Shown piece after piece: positions 23,975 to 34,440 of a stretch of DNA of 64,000 nucleotides. This stretch comes from Fasciola hepatica (taxonomy: Eukaryota; Platyhelminthes; Trematoda; Plagiorchiida; Fasciolidae). The notes below the pieces were generated by a model, which did not search any database, had not been told where the DNA came from, and was given only the letters and a program-made list of their open reading frames with translations. Location: positions 3,447,001-3,511,000 of the forward strand of contig CANUEZ040000167.1 in the NCBI GenBank assembly GCA_948099385.1, written 5' to 3'. The position numbers and the translations under genes were made by a program. Every line of letters begins with the position of its first letter. The first letter of the stretch is position 1.

Positions 23975-24330
23975 ACTCGTGGATTTTATTGAGTGTGTTG
24001 GCCACGAAGGTGTTAAAGCGAGTGGTAATGTTGTTTATGTAATACAGTACCGTTGCTGAGTCCGTCCAAATGCTTGGTTCTCAGTTTATCCAATCGGAGC
24101 ATCTTCTAATCAGCGTCGCGGCTTTCATGGCCAGTACTGCTGACACCAGTTTCAGCCTGAGAATGGACACCGTTTTCAGAGCAGCCACTCTCGCCTTTGC
24201 GAATAATACCTGACTGCGCCGCCCACCATTTTTGTCTACCCAGCAGCCGTAGGCCACTATTCCGTAGCCTACTTCTGATGTATCTGAAAACTAGTGGAGT
24301 TGAGCGTCATGTGTACACCTGATTCCTGTC
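23975..24330 (-). pseudogene. BEL/Pao A: RNase H domain
   Basis: Minus-strand frames give FSDTSEVGYGIVAYG (about 24,240-24,285) and WTDSATVLYYINNITTRF (about 24,010-24,075). Both Asp-bearing blocks of the BEL-type RNase H are present in different frames. The remaining stretch down to 23,314 is the linker toward integrase; it includes a frame at 23,708-23,514 reading ILPGELNQTELDVLRLLLLD. Confidence 0.8.
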
Positions 24331-24335
24331 AAGCA

Positions 24336-25403
24336 TCATTGTTTTTTGATCTCGCCAAGTTGATCTAAGCTGTGCAACCAGTCGCGCCATCGCTTGTCAT
24401 CCTCGTCCTGGATAGGCTTGTCCCAACCCGATCCTCTTTGGAGCGGCGATTGCAGCAAGCACTTTTCCAGCAACAGCCATAATAAAACGAAACCCAGAGG
24501 ATCATAAAAGAGTGAAACTGACGACAAGATTCCTCTCCGTGTGGCTGGTCGTTCGGGTAGGTCCAGGATTAATATGAACTCGTCACCTTCGAGTTTTCAT
24601 TGAACTCCAAGCGTGCACTCCATTTGTGAAGAGGATCCCAAAAGCCCCCTTGCCCCCTCTACGTTCTCGGACTTCGTGATAACATTGAGCACTTCTAGGC
24701 CGTTTGAAGTCGATTCAACGACGTTGAATCTTCCGGCCTTTAGAGTGGCAGTCAGTTTGGTCGTACATAGAATAGCACTATTTGGGTCTCCGAAGAAACA
24801 CAAAAAATCGTCGACGTACAAGTAGTCCGCTGCTCTTCCCAACAAATTGCTGGTGCCGCCGAAAAGCTTGAGCTTTTTCCGGAGGGCAAAGTTGGCACAA
24901 AACGGGGATAATGCCGTCCCAAAAAGATGCTCGGTTAGCTTGTGCTCATCCAGTGCACGATTTATGTCGCTTTCAGGCTACCGAAGGCGAAAGGCGTCCC
25001 TATATTCAACTGGCATCTTCACTTGTGGAAACATTTCACGTATGTCTGCAGAGACGGCCAATTTTTCTAGCCGAAAACCACATAAAAACTTGATTAGTGG
25101 TGTTGTCCAGTCTAGACCCTGTAGTAAATGGTCGTTAGGTGACTCGCATTGATATTTCTCGGCACAGACAAAGGCCACCCTGACCTCCCTCGTTTATTTG
25201 GGTTCACGACCGGGTGGTGAGGTAGGTACCACCCCAAGTTCGCGCTGAGTACCGCTGTATCCACTCTTTCTATATAACGCGTCTATGTTGTGTTGCATGG
25301 CTCGCGAGGATTCTATCCTTAATTGTGGTTCGCGATTTAGCCTGGTTTTGAGGAAGCATAATCTTTTCGGAGCCATTTCTCGGTTGTTTGGCATATGTTT
25401 CAT
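24336..25403 (-). pseudogene. BEL/Pao A: reverse transcriptase
   Basis: From right to left, 25,403-25,194 encodes NREMAPKRLCFLKTRLNR (start of RT). Then 25,178-24,978 encodes LLQGLDWTTPLI and AVSADIREMFPQVKMP with the first catalytic Asp. Next, 24,845-24,597 encodes YLYVDDFL with the YVDD box intact (24,807-24,818). Finally 24,527-24,336 encodes VSLFYDPLGFVLLWLLLEK, the conserved block before RNase H. Each piece is a separate frame, so the enzyme cannot be made from this copy. Confidence 0.88.
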
Positions 25404-25556
25404 GTTGGGTCACCACAGGGACGGAGGCTCGAAACGATATATTGCATACTTGGAGTTTTCGGCTGCCATTTTAAGAGCCAACCGATCTCCTCGTGATGGG
25501 ATGACTCCATCAATGGCCAGGTCAGCAAATTCGGAGTTATACAGCTGTTGCAATGC

Positions 25557-26126
25557 CTATTCAATGTTCGCCGTCTCCACCGAAGTGCAGTTGAACTGGG
25601 TTTTATTTGCGGCATCCTCCATCTGTACTACCATACAAAGCCCAGCCAAATATGGTGCGTTCTGCATATGGTATTTGTGGCCTCTAATTCTTTGATCCAG
25701 GACCCAATGCGCTTCCGGTATATCACAGCCGATCAACAGATCAGTTTCGTTATTCTGCCACTCCTCGATCGTAATCCCGTCGAGATGCTGCCACTGAGTC
25801 AGAATCTTTTGCACTGGCTGAGGTGCCCCCCTCCGGCAGATCTTTCGTAGTGAATGCTTCTAGACTTCCTGCTCTACTGTTGTTGACCAACGAAACACGT
25901 TTTAGTTCAGTTTGATCGATCGGATGAACTGGGTGCCACTCACTGTGCTCACTGCTAATGAAGAATGATTCTCTCTGATCTCGTATCTCTCTGCAAACTC
26001 CTTCCTCACCAGAGTGGTATCCGAGCCACCATCTACGGAGGCCAACGCTCTTGTAACCCCAACTGGGGTTTCTACGCCGACTGATATTACTTTCAGACGA
26101 ATGAGCTTGTTAGTAGAGTGAAACAC
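25557..26126 (-). pseudogene. BEL/Pao A: aspartic protease (DUF1758-type)
   Basis: The frame 26,126-25,902 carries ALASVDGGSDTTLVRKEFAE, the aspartic protease active-site block with Asp near 26,032. The frame 25,814-25,557 reads NETDLLIGCDIPEAHWVLDQ, the conserved segment that follows the protease in BEL/Pao pol. A frameshift separates them. Confidence 0.85.
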
Positions 26127-27395
26127 TTAGCAAACCGCATTTGGCTTCGGGATTTCTTCGGCATTCAGTTTCTTGGGTTTGTGCGGCAGGTAATGAAGTT
26201 TCCCGTGGCATCCATCCTGACTACATTTGAGTTTCATTCGGCACACAGCACCTTGATGTGAATTGTTGAGACAGACGAAGCATGCTCTCAGTCTCTTAGC
26301 AGTTTTCCATCGTTCGTCGACTTCTAAGTTGTGGAAGCGAGAGCGCTCCACCAAGCGAAAAAGCGTCCCACAAAAATAACACACCAGCAAATTTTCACGT
26401 TCGCGGGATTGTGCGCGTGCTTTTGCCCATGATTGGCTTTTACTTGGTTCCCTGGTCCAGCTTTAGGCGGTTGCAATTCCAGGTAGTTTTTTCCTCTGGC
26501 GCACAAGTTGACCGAAACGACCGTTTGCCATTCAGGCATGACGGTCTATAAACTGCGTCAGTTCTTTAAACGTAGATTTCTGCCCAAATCCACTGATCCC
26601 CTCGGATTCCTCGGCCCATCTACTCTGTGGTTCTTTGGGTAAACTGCACACTATTGTCTCCAGTATGTGAAGTGCGTCCAGGTCGGATGGATATTCTAGG
26701 TGATTAAGAGCGATGTTGTAGTTTTGAATTTTTATCATCAGATTGACTAGAGAATCCGACTCGTCTTTGGAACGTCTTGCCTCTAACAGTACACCAACGA
26801 TTAAATTTCAAGGGACCTTAAATGGTTGTTCAAACAGGTCTTTCAAGATTTCACGTGCCCGAGTGTTACACTTTTCGGGATCCATCATCGAACACCCATC
26901 GATCGCTTCCCTGGCTCTTCCACCATATGGGATCGGATACTCTCTTTTTTACAAAGTTCTCGTTCCGTTAACTGAACAAGCTGTATTGGTCTGCGCTCCC
27001 GTCATGAGGGGACAATTCCACATTTGGTAAGTCAATAGAGTGTGTTACTCTGGTGCAAGTCCGGTTCAATCGTTTCACAGAATTGCTGGGCTGAATGGCC
27101 GCATGCTCCGTGGTCTCCAAGATCGCCTCTCGCTTCCGTCTTCGAAGTTGTTCTTTCCTTGGTGATTCAGCCTCTTTCTTAGCCTGCCTGGGCTGAAAAT
27201 CTAATTCTACTACTCACTACTTATGGATATCTTCACGTTTAAGTTCCATATCATTGGCTGATGTACAGTAAGTTGCACTGACAGGAATAACAGACCTAGC
27301 AATTTCTGAGGAATCAGTATCACCAGAAGACACCCCAAGGAATTGCCGGGTTACTTCCTGTCCAACTTCGCTTTGCCTTTGTCCTTTTCTTAGCA
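26127..27395 (-). pseudogene. BEL/Pao A: gag with zinc knuckles
   Basis: A start codon near 27,395 opens a gag N-terminus (LRKGQRQSEVGQEVTRQFLG) that meets stops after about 60 codons. The C-terminal gag helix region lies at 26,738-26,532 (ILETIVCSLPKEPQSRWAEE, DUF1759-like). A CCHC zinc knuckle, CFVCLNNSHQGAVC, is intact at about 26,241-26,282. A partial one (CYFC) lies just before it and is broken by a frameshift. The leader between LTR and start is about 58 bp. Confidence 0.82.
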
Positions 27396-27453
27396 TTTCT
27401 GATTGACTACATCGTCAGGATTGCAACTGGAGTGCTGTAATGTCTATTCCAAC

Positions 27454-27789
27454 TGTGAGTAACGCGTAGCCCAATTGAATACTCCCAAAGTCAGAACAAA
27501 ATCGATTCGCTGATTCTACGGTACTATAATAACAAATTGTATGCATATAGATATGTGCAAACCCCAACTGTGCGGCCACAACGTCCAGCAACGAAAACCA
27601 GAGTTCAACAAAAGGTCGATTTCAGGTTTCATCGTCACGGCAGTCCAAGTTCGAATCAAAAATTATGCCACGGCACATGAGCAAAATGTAAACAAATGTT
27701 GGGGTGTAGTGGTTGATATATGCTGTACTTGGTTAAACAGCATAGCCTCAATAATGCAAGTAGGTGGCAACGGCTAGGGAGGATTTCCA
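27454..27789 (-). repeat. 5' LTR of BEL/Pao element A
   Basis: Direct repeat of 21,157-21,505, here with canonical TG...CA ends (TGTGAG to TTTCCA on the plus strand). The gag start lies about 58 bp inside it, which fixes this copy as the 5' LTR of a minus-strand element. Confidence 0.85.
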
Positions 27790-30700
27790 AACACGTACGC
27801 TAAAACACAGCCACATCTTCCAGGGAGGACTCCACAAAGACGGCTCGCTCTGCAGATACAGCTTCTGGTGAAACCTGTTTAATATTTGAAAGTTTAGCCC
27901 GAGTGTACTCATTTGGTGGCAGCTCATGTCTTTAAGGCTGTCGTTCAAAGATATTCTACCCGAATACTCACAAAGCTAAAATGCTAACTCATTCCCGGCA
28001 ATGGTCACGGGGTCACTTGAGTGAAAATCGAGGAGCAGTAGGAAAAGATGTAAAGACTTCTTTCATTTGTGGAACCCAGAACGCAAAAGCTAGTTTCAGG
28101 ATATCCTCAGGGAACTCCGCAACACCCTTTCTTCGCAAAGGTAATCGACTTTTTACCTTCTTTGTGTTTTGTGCCGCCGGTGCTTCTGAGCTCTAATCTC
28201 TGTTCCGACGCGCCAAACAAAGATTGTGTCTTAATCCCCCTGAACATGTGTAACCTGAGTGCTTTTCTGCTTACACCGTGAAGTTGGCTCTAGTGCTGAG
28301 TCTCTTAACAGCAAGTTTGAGGTTCGGACGTGATCTTTAAACTGTTCACTCCGTTACTTAGTATCACAGTGACCGCCAATTTCTTCTTGGTATGGGCCTG
28401 AGACTCGTTATCGAATAGACATTTCTCAAGCGAAAGTTACAGTGCCCAACCTGGCTAACTTGGATGAAGTGGAGACGCCAACGTGTTCAAAAGAAGATCA
28501 AGTAACCACACGTAGGACGAGAGTTACAGCTGGACTTCACTGGAGAGGTCTTGCGTACCTGTGATTCTTCAGGCCATTTTAGGTCTGTTAGTCTTGTTAG
28601 TGGGGATATTTTTTGGTAAGTCTGACGCATTCAATGGGGAAGATGGCCTAAACCGGCTCTTGGTGCCGTTAGAGATACTCAAGTGTGAAACTCTTAAGCT
28701 TGATGGTCCTTCCTAAAATTCAAGGGGCGGATTGAAAACCGAATAAGGGATGACGGTGGGGGCTTGAACTATTTTTTCAGTATTATAGGGGCAAGCTGAA
28801 AAGCTATCAAAGGTCGTTCATTTTATTCTGGTATTATTGTTATCAGCGAGCGAGAGGCATGACAAAATAACGTTTTAAGCAGAGACATCGTAAGGCGCTT
28901 TGCTTGCTAGGTAAAATTATGAGACCAGGGGGTGATTGCTCAACATCCGGGGCCTAGCTTCCCCACGCCAACATGTTGACCAGTCGAGCAAACGCACATG
29001 AGAAACTAAGATATCCGTGTGATTCTAGTTCGGTTTACATCATATAGGTTGCTTTGAGTAAGTTACTTCGGCACATGGCCGTTGATGGGATAAAAGAGAC
29101 GACGAGATAAATCGGGCAGAAGACGAACCAGGGTTCTGCGACACTTCTGGCAGGTGATAGACACTGTCGACCGACCCACGAATAGAGGGACGCACTAGAC
29201 CCCCGTATAAATAACGGCTCGAATGAAAATTTCTGCGGTACCTTTAATTGATGCCAGTTGCATCAGGTGTCAATGCAGACATAACTTGGGGGACTGCCGA
29301 GATTTTCAAGTATTTTCCCTCGAGAACCGCATGCGGCTTGTGTCTCGTTTCGGAGTTTACCTCTTTGATTACTTCCAGGTCATCGTGCCACTGGATACCA
29401 CTTGAGGACTCGTGTGATGAAGAAAACTGCAATCACTGGCTTCACGGTATGCTGCACGAGACGAACAAGGTTCCGACCCTCAACTCACCTTATTAGCTGT
29501 TCCCCGCCGGCTTTGGCTAGGCTTAGTGATTGGATCGGCCATCACTGAAAGTTCCATCGGGTCCGTGTGCATCAGTAGGTTACGGAACACAAGTCATAAC
29601 CGGGCGGACAACGTAGCCGGGATAGACCCGAGGACTCACAAAGGGAACATTGTACATCACTGTGAAAGACTAACGTTTAGTTTTGAAGCCTTTGATGCTG
29701 AAAGGCCGATCAGGGTGAATGGTACCCACACCGTTTGGTTATAGCACTTCTTCGAAAGAAACAAACTCAAGTGCTGTCACCAGCTTAAAGCTCAGGCGCG
29801 CCCTGTTTATAATTGGGCGTTTTTAGTTGAGTCCGATGTGAGAATGACTGCCGTCCCTCAAGAGCTCATCCGGTCTTGTCTTCATGTTTCCACTAGCCAC
29901 TGGTATTCTTACACCTTAACCGTAAGCAGGGGTAATTGAATTCGCATGATTGGCTTAGAGTAAGGGGCATCTGCACTTCGAAGTGCATATCCACATTCAG
30001 GATAAACAGGCCTATATCAGAAGTCCTTCAGGACGTATGCATGGCCCTCATCGTTCGTCCATTAGAGTACGTAACGGTTCAGTCAAACGTAAACCAGTCC
30101 TTCTGATAGGCTAGAAATTTAGTTTAGCCTGATTCTTTCCAAATAGCTGGTTATTTGTGGCCAGCTGGTCTGAGTAAACCAGGTACCGCTTCGTATTAGC
30201 CCATTGTCATTTCCTTCTACACTGTCGTCGAAACCAAACGCACCTTTGCTCATTGGCCCCGATCACCAACCCATGTGGCTCCCCATCTCATGTCAGTTCA
30301 ACAGGATAAATAATATAAATACGAAATTCACCACCGCCGGAAATCTTACTCAGTTCGGTTGCTGGACGGGGGTCTTATCTGCAAGGGTCATTTGTGCATC
30401 TGAACCATCGGTGCCGGACATACAAGAAGCGGCACCTTGTCAGGAGTCCCTGAAGAGAATAGAATCTGCAGCAGTTCCGGATCCAGTGCCGTAGTACTAA
30501 TCAGCTTGCATGTCTACTGAGCTTGAGAACAGCGAAGCAGTCTTAAGTGTGACCCTCATAAAGGTAGCCCCTTAAGTTGGGCCAAAAAGGTCCAGGTGGA
30601 TAATGTTATATTGGGCAAATTTAGAACCAGTGACATTCACAGTCTGCTTTGAAACGGGGATCAACTCCGGAAGTTCTGTGATGGTTTTGGTGACCGTAGT

Positions 30701-31284
30701 CTTTAGAGAGCTTTCCTGTCTACAAAGAATGAAAGAGTTGGCAAAATTCCGGAGGGGTGATTAGGGCTGGAATAGGGATAGCCTAGTGCTGCTCTGTCGT
30801 GAGAGACAACATCTTAGTGAAGCTTTGCAACTGGTCCGTCGTACTCCATCGCTCGACGATGTTGATAAATGAATTTCTGAATGACCCAACACTTAAAGTT
30901 AAATAAACGGCAGCGGTCGAGAGCTACACTGAACTAGAATATATGGCGTGGTTGACATGAGAGCCCATAGCGGACAGGCAAGTGAGGTGCTGTCTGCCGC
31001 ATCTGGCGGTACCAAATCTTCGAAATCCTGGAAAGGTTCGAATTGTGTTCATCTTTGCAGCCGTACCTCGAGAGGTTCCCCATATAGCGCTGGTTGGAGG
31101 GTCCAAGCTATGTTTTCAGTTTGGTCGGAGTAATTCAGAAATTTCATCATAAGCCTGTGGCCCTGAGCGCCTATATTCAAGATATTTTTCTTGAAAACAA
31201 AGGCGCCCGAGGACGATGAAAAAGCATTCCGATTTCACCGGTGGTCTGAAGGTAACTCTGTTAAGTTGGCAGAGGTTTCATAAA
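27790..31284. other. No recognisable gene
   Basis: About 3.5 kb without a domain I can name. Near 29,220-29,500 three frames on both strands are open for 60-80 codons, and a plus-strand frame of 96 codons lies at 30,204-30,494. None has recognisable motifs or good splice framing. Confidence 0.35.
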
Positions 31285-31500
31285 TAAATAATAATAATGT
31301 ATTTCTCGACCATGGTCCAGACGATAGGGTAAGCACATAGTGGGGCACAGCGTCACTCATTAGGACGAAATATGCACGAATTTTGAGAGTAGAATTCAAA
31401 AATTCCAGCAACCAAGCGTTAAAGCTGGCAACGGTTTGAATGATTAAAAAACAACAGTACTCTGCGTGTCAAGTTCGAGACGGCCTTTCTGTGTAGCCAA
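31285..31500 (-). repeat. SINE-like dispersed repeat, copy 2
   Basis: Aligns with 8,338-8,590: a simple-repeat edge (TAAATAAATAATAATAATG), TATTTCTCGACCATGGTC, a block around ACGAAATATGCACGAATTTTGAGAG, and AACGGTTTGAATG. At the far end GTTCGAGACGG sits where the other copy has its B-box-like string. The orientation is inferred from the tail. Confidence 0.5.
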
Positions 31501-33255
31501 CCTGTTCGCCGATGGCTTTCGCGCCTGATCCGATCCGGTCTAGTTGGCTCTACACTCTCACGCGTGAAGCTTGTCTCTCCGGTAATCTGCTTTGCTCAGC
31601 TCTACCAATAAAATGCGGTTAAGTGGGTGTGTGACTGCCATTGATTCTTTGTTCATTTTTGCTTGAAGTTATTTTGCTTTCGCTTGCCAGTGAATGCTTC
31701 GATTGTTTGTCGCTTGCCCGCTCGAGTACGTGTTAGCTGATGTACTAATAAACGGATCCATGGCGTGCTGTGTTCTCCGGGTTTCGAACACAGCAGGTTT
31801 GAAATCAAGTTCTTGAGGTCTTGAACTCGCACACGGATACGAGGCTCAGGCCCAAACTTTCCCGGATCTTTCGATTACTTCGTTATCTGAATGCTCAGCT
31901 AATAGTTCACTAGAAAACAGGGAAACGAGAGAAACTGAGAGGGTCCAAAATAAAAACCTTGACAGTATCATGCACCTGGTATTGCCGGCGACTGCAACCA
32001 AATAACTGATGGAAAATGCCAAAGATGCTTTATATACTTTAACTATGGACGTCACCTGGACGAAGGTTCATCATGATTTATTGAAAGGAGAGCTTTGGTA
32101 AACAGGTGGACAATAAAACTGTTTAAAAAGGCCCAGGGGTTCAATGATAGATGAGAAAAGGAACGGCTTACTATAAAAATGTGAGCTGACTACCATTATC
32201 AATAAACAGTATCGTGCAAAAGTCGGAAATGCGCAACTGGTGGGAGGAGGATTGGAATCAGATCAAAGGAAAATTGGTTTCCTGACAAGACAAAGTTTGG
32301 GGAAGGAACGAAATCTTGCAATGGATACAAGGGTGAAGAATTCCCACATAAAATCAGGTTCCATTAGGCTGTTATACTGACCAGTGTACAATTTCATTGA
32401 GCTCGTGTCCTTCAGAGTCAGTGTTTGGAATCACGAATGGGGAGTATAATTGAACAATCGGTTAAGCGGCTTATCGACATTCTACAGGTAACACCAGTTT
32501 CTGTGATTCGTAGTGAGTTGCTCCAACAGGCTCCAGGACTAATCAGAAATGGACTGCCAGTTTTGGCGTGGAAGCTTGGGTCATCCCGTCGGGTAATGGA
32601 TTTGTCGGCAAATCAGCCGAGTTTGTGAAGTTGTGACCGAGGAAACGTCGGTGGTTGTTGTGGTGACAGGTGGGTATAAGCTGAAAGATAGTACATGCGC
32701 TTGGACCGGTTTCGTCACCAATTCGAGCCAGTTTGTCTCGGAAGAAAATAACTACTTTATTCGGACACCCGTTCTCTTCGGCAGTATCACTAGTGACTTT
32801 AAAGAAGTCTCGCGCCCATAATTGTTGAGCTTCCGTCAACGAGGCTACAGAAGCGATTCGCTTGGTAAAAACCGCATGGCTTGAAACTTTTTGATGGGTC
32901 TGAGTAACCCGCAGGGCTGGAGGACGGGCGGGAGTACCTGAACCACATCCTGGTTGAGGGAATGGATAGCGGTATAAAATTTATTGAGACAGACCATCTT
33001 CTAACAGCAAAAACCCCATGCTCGTCCGAGAATCTTGATACGAACCCCCTTGAATGATATGTCCACATAGAGGGTCTACCAACAACAAAACAGGTTTGAC
33101 GGCGCAGCAGGTTGCAATCGAAGTTTCTTAGGCTGGGCTTATCCGTACATTTTATGCATGGAATAACTTTTTGGGATTGGTGCCGGATGAAAATAAGTTT
33201 GGACGATTTCGGAAGGTACCACATAGGTGAGAGTTTCCTGTTTGTAGCTGCGTGA
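31501..33255. other. No firmly recognised gene; probable worn upstream part of BEL relic B
   Basis: 31,600-31,770 has two AATAAA signals (about 31,607 and 31,748) in a T-rich setting that could be an old LTR or a 3' end. From about 32,640 to 33,255 the minus strand stays open for 168 codons. That is often seen opposite decayed coding sequence and fits an eroded RT of the plus-strand BEL relic that follows. I could not align it with confidence. Confidence 0.3.
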
Positions 33256-34440
33256 TATTTTGCTTGCGGACACGGAGTTTGAAATAGGCCTATTTCGTGA
33301 TGCATCCAAAGCTGGCCACAAAGCGGTTTCCCACCACACGTTTGGATCCAAAACTTCAGAATCTAGATGTGTAATTGTACTTGCTAAGTCACGTGCAAAG
33401 CTTCTGAAGATTGTCCCCACACAGAGGGGGGCGATGACTGCAGCTAAAGCTGTCGTGTGAGCGGCGGAAGCAGTTAAGGAAGTGTATCTGAAATGGCACG
33501 AAGTTGATTTTTGGGCTGATTTCACGGCCATTCTTCAATACCTGAAAATTGATAAAGGAAGCTTCACCGTGTCCTCGCAAACTCACCGTTCTAGACACAT
33601 GCCTGCCCACTGCGCAAGCCACGGAGACACGTGACAGGAAAAAAGATTATGAAGACGCGGTCTCCCGAGGGATTCAGCACAAGGAAAAGGACCTTCAACA
33701 GTGGTGCTATGACCCGGCTTTTTCACGGTTCTTGGGGGTTTCTGAATCCAGAGGTGAAACCTTTGGCGACGTTTGGCCTGAATTGTTCGAGATAACGCTG
33801 CTTTCGGAGGGGAAGCAGTAATTTAAAGCTCACCTCGGTCACATTTCGAGCTCTGCTTATCCTGAACCACATTATCGAGGAGTATCGCGTGTTTATTTTG
33901 ATGCAAGCCATGTCTCATCATTATCTTCTAAGAGGAACGTAGAGTGCAAAGACAAATGATCCGTTTAGAGGTTCAGTGAATGGGAAAAGGTCGTGAAGCT
34001 ATTGTGAGGGTGATAAGGGAGGAATATTTTCTTATCAAAATTGATCCAGTGAAACGAGGTAATGACACAATAATTGATTCTTATTCTAACTGATTTGCTG
34101 GTTTTTCTGGATGGACGATTGATTTGGACCAATTTTTGGAGAAGGCTAAGCGTTCTGCTGTTCTGCCAAACAAGCACGGATTCACTGAGTTGATTGATGA
34201 ACAACGTCATGATACAAAAGATCATGTTTGCTGATCCCAAGGTGTACCGAATATTTGCCGATGATTTTGTTAACAGGAGGAAGGCTTTCCGATATGTGCC
34301 CGGAAAGTGCTTGCATGATCGCCGCATGTCAACGCGTATTTATACTCAGCAAATGACGCCTCTTCCACTTCAACTTGCGACAAGAGTCGGCTATTCTCCT
34401 GTAAACTTGAGGAAAGGTTTTTCCGACGTTATTTATTAAT
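33256..34440 (+). pseudogene. BEL/Pao relic B: RNase H, linker and integrase N-terminus
   Basis: Plus-strand frames encode IGLFRDASKAGHKAVSHH (33,284-33,338, BEL RNase H first block) and VIVLAKSRAKLLKIVPTQRG. Then come VDFWADFTAILQYLKIDKG (about 33,504-33,560) and the linker DAVSRGIQHKEKDLQQW (about 33,655-33,710). Then VLPNKHGFTELIDEQR (about 34,160-34,205) and RKAFRYVPGKCLHDRR, CTQQM-like and PLPLQL (34,275-34,375) correspond to the zinc-binding end of integrase. Frames change repeatedly. No LTRs were identified. A frame after 34,440 may continue into the integrase core, but the similarity is poor. Confidence 0.72.

Larger units (their letters stand above)
21157..27789 (-). mobile_element. 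BEL/Pao LTR retrotransposon A, full layout but degenerate
   Basis: A 6.6-kb element runs on the minus strand. Two direct repeats of about 340 bp bound it. Between them, in element order, lie gag, zinc knuckles, aspartic protease, RT with an intact YVDD box, RNase H, integrase zinc finger and core, and a DUF5641 tail. The domain order and the RT-RNase H-integrase arrangement are diagnostic of BEL/Pao. Almost every domain is split by frameshifts or stops, so no intact polyprotein remains. The LTRs differ by a 15-bp indel plus scattered changes, implying an old insertion. I could not find a target site duplication. Confidence 0.88.

Noticed and set aside
31846..32055. Minus-strand 69-codon hydrophobic frame that could suggest a membrane protein
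   Set aside because: Short, no start context or splice support, no relatives recognised.
32799..33305. 168-codon minus-strand frame
   Set aside because: No domain. It overlaps the start of the plus-strand BEL relic B RNase H, so it is more likely the antisense of eroded coding sequence.
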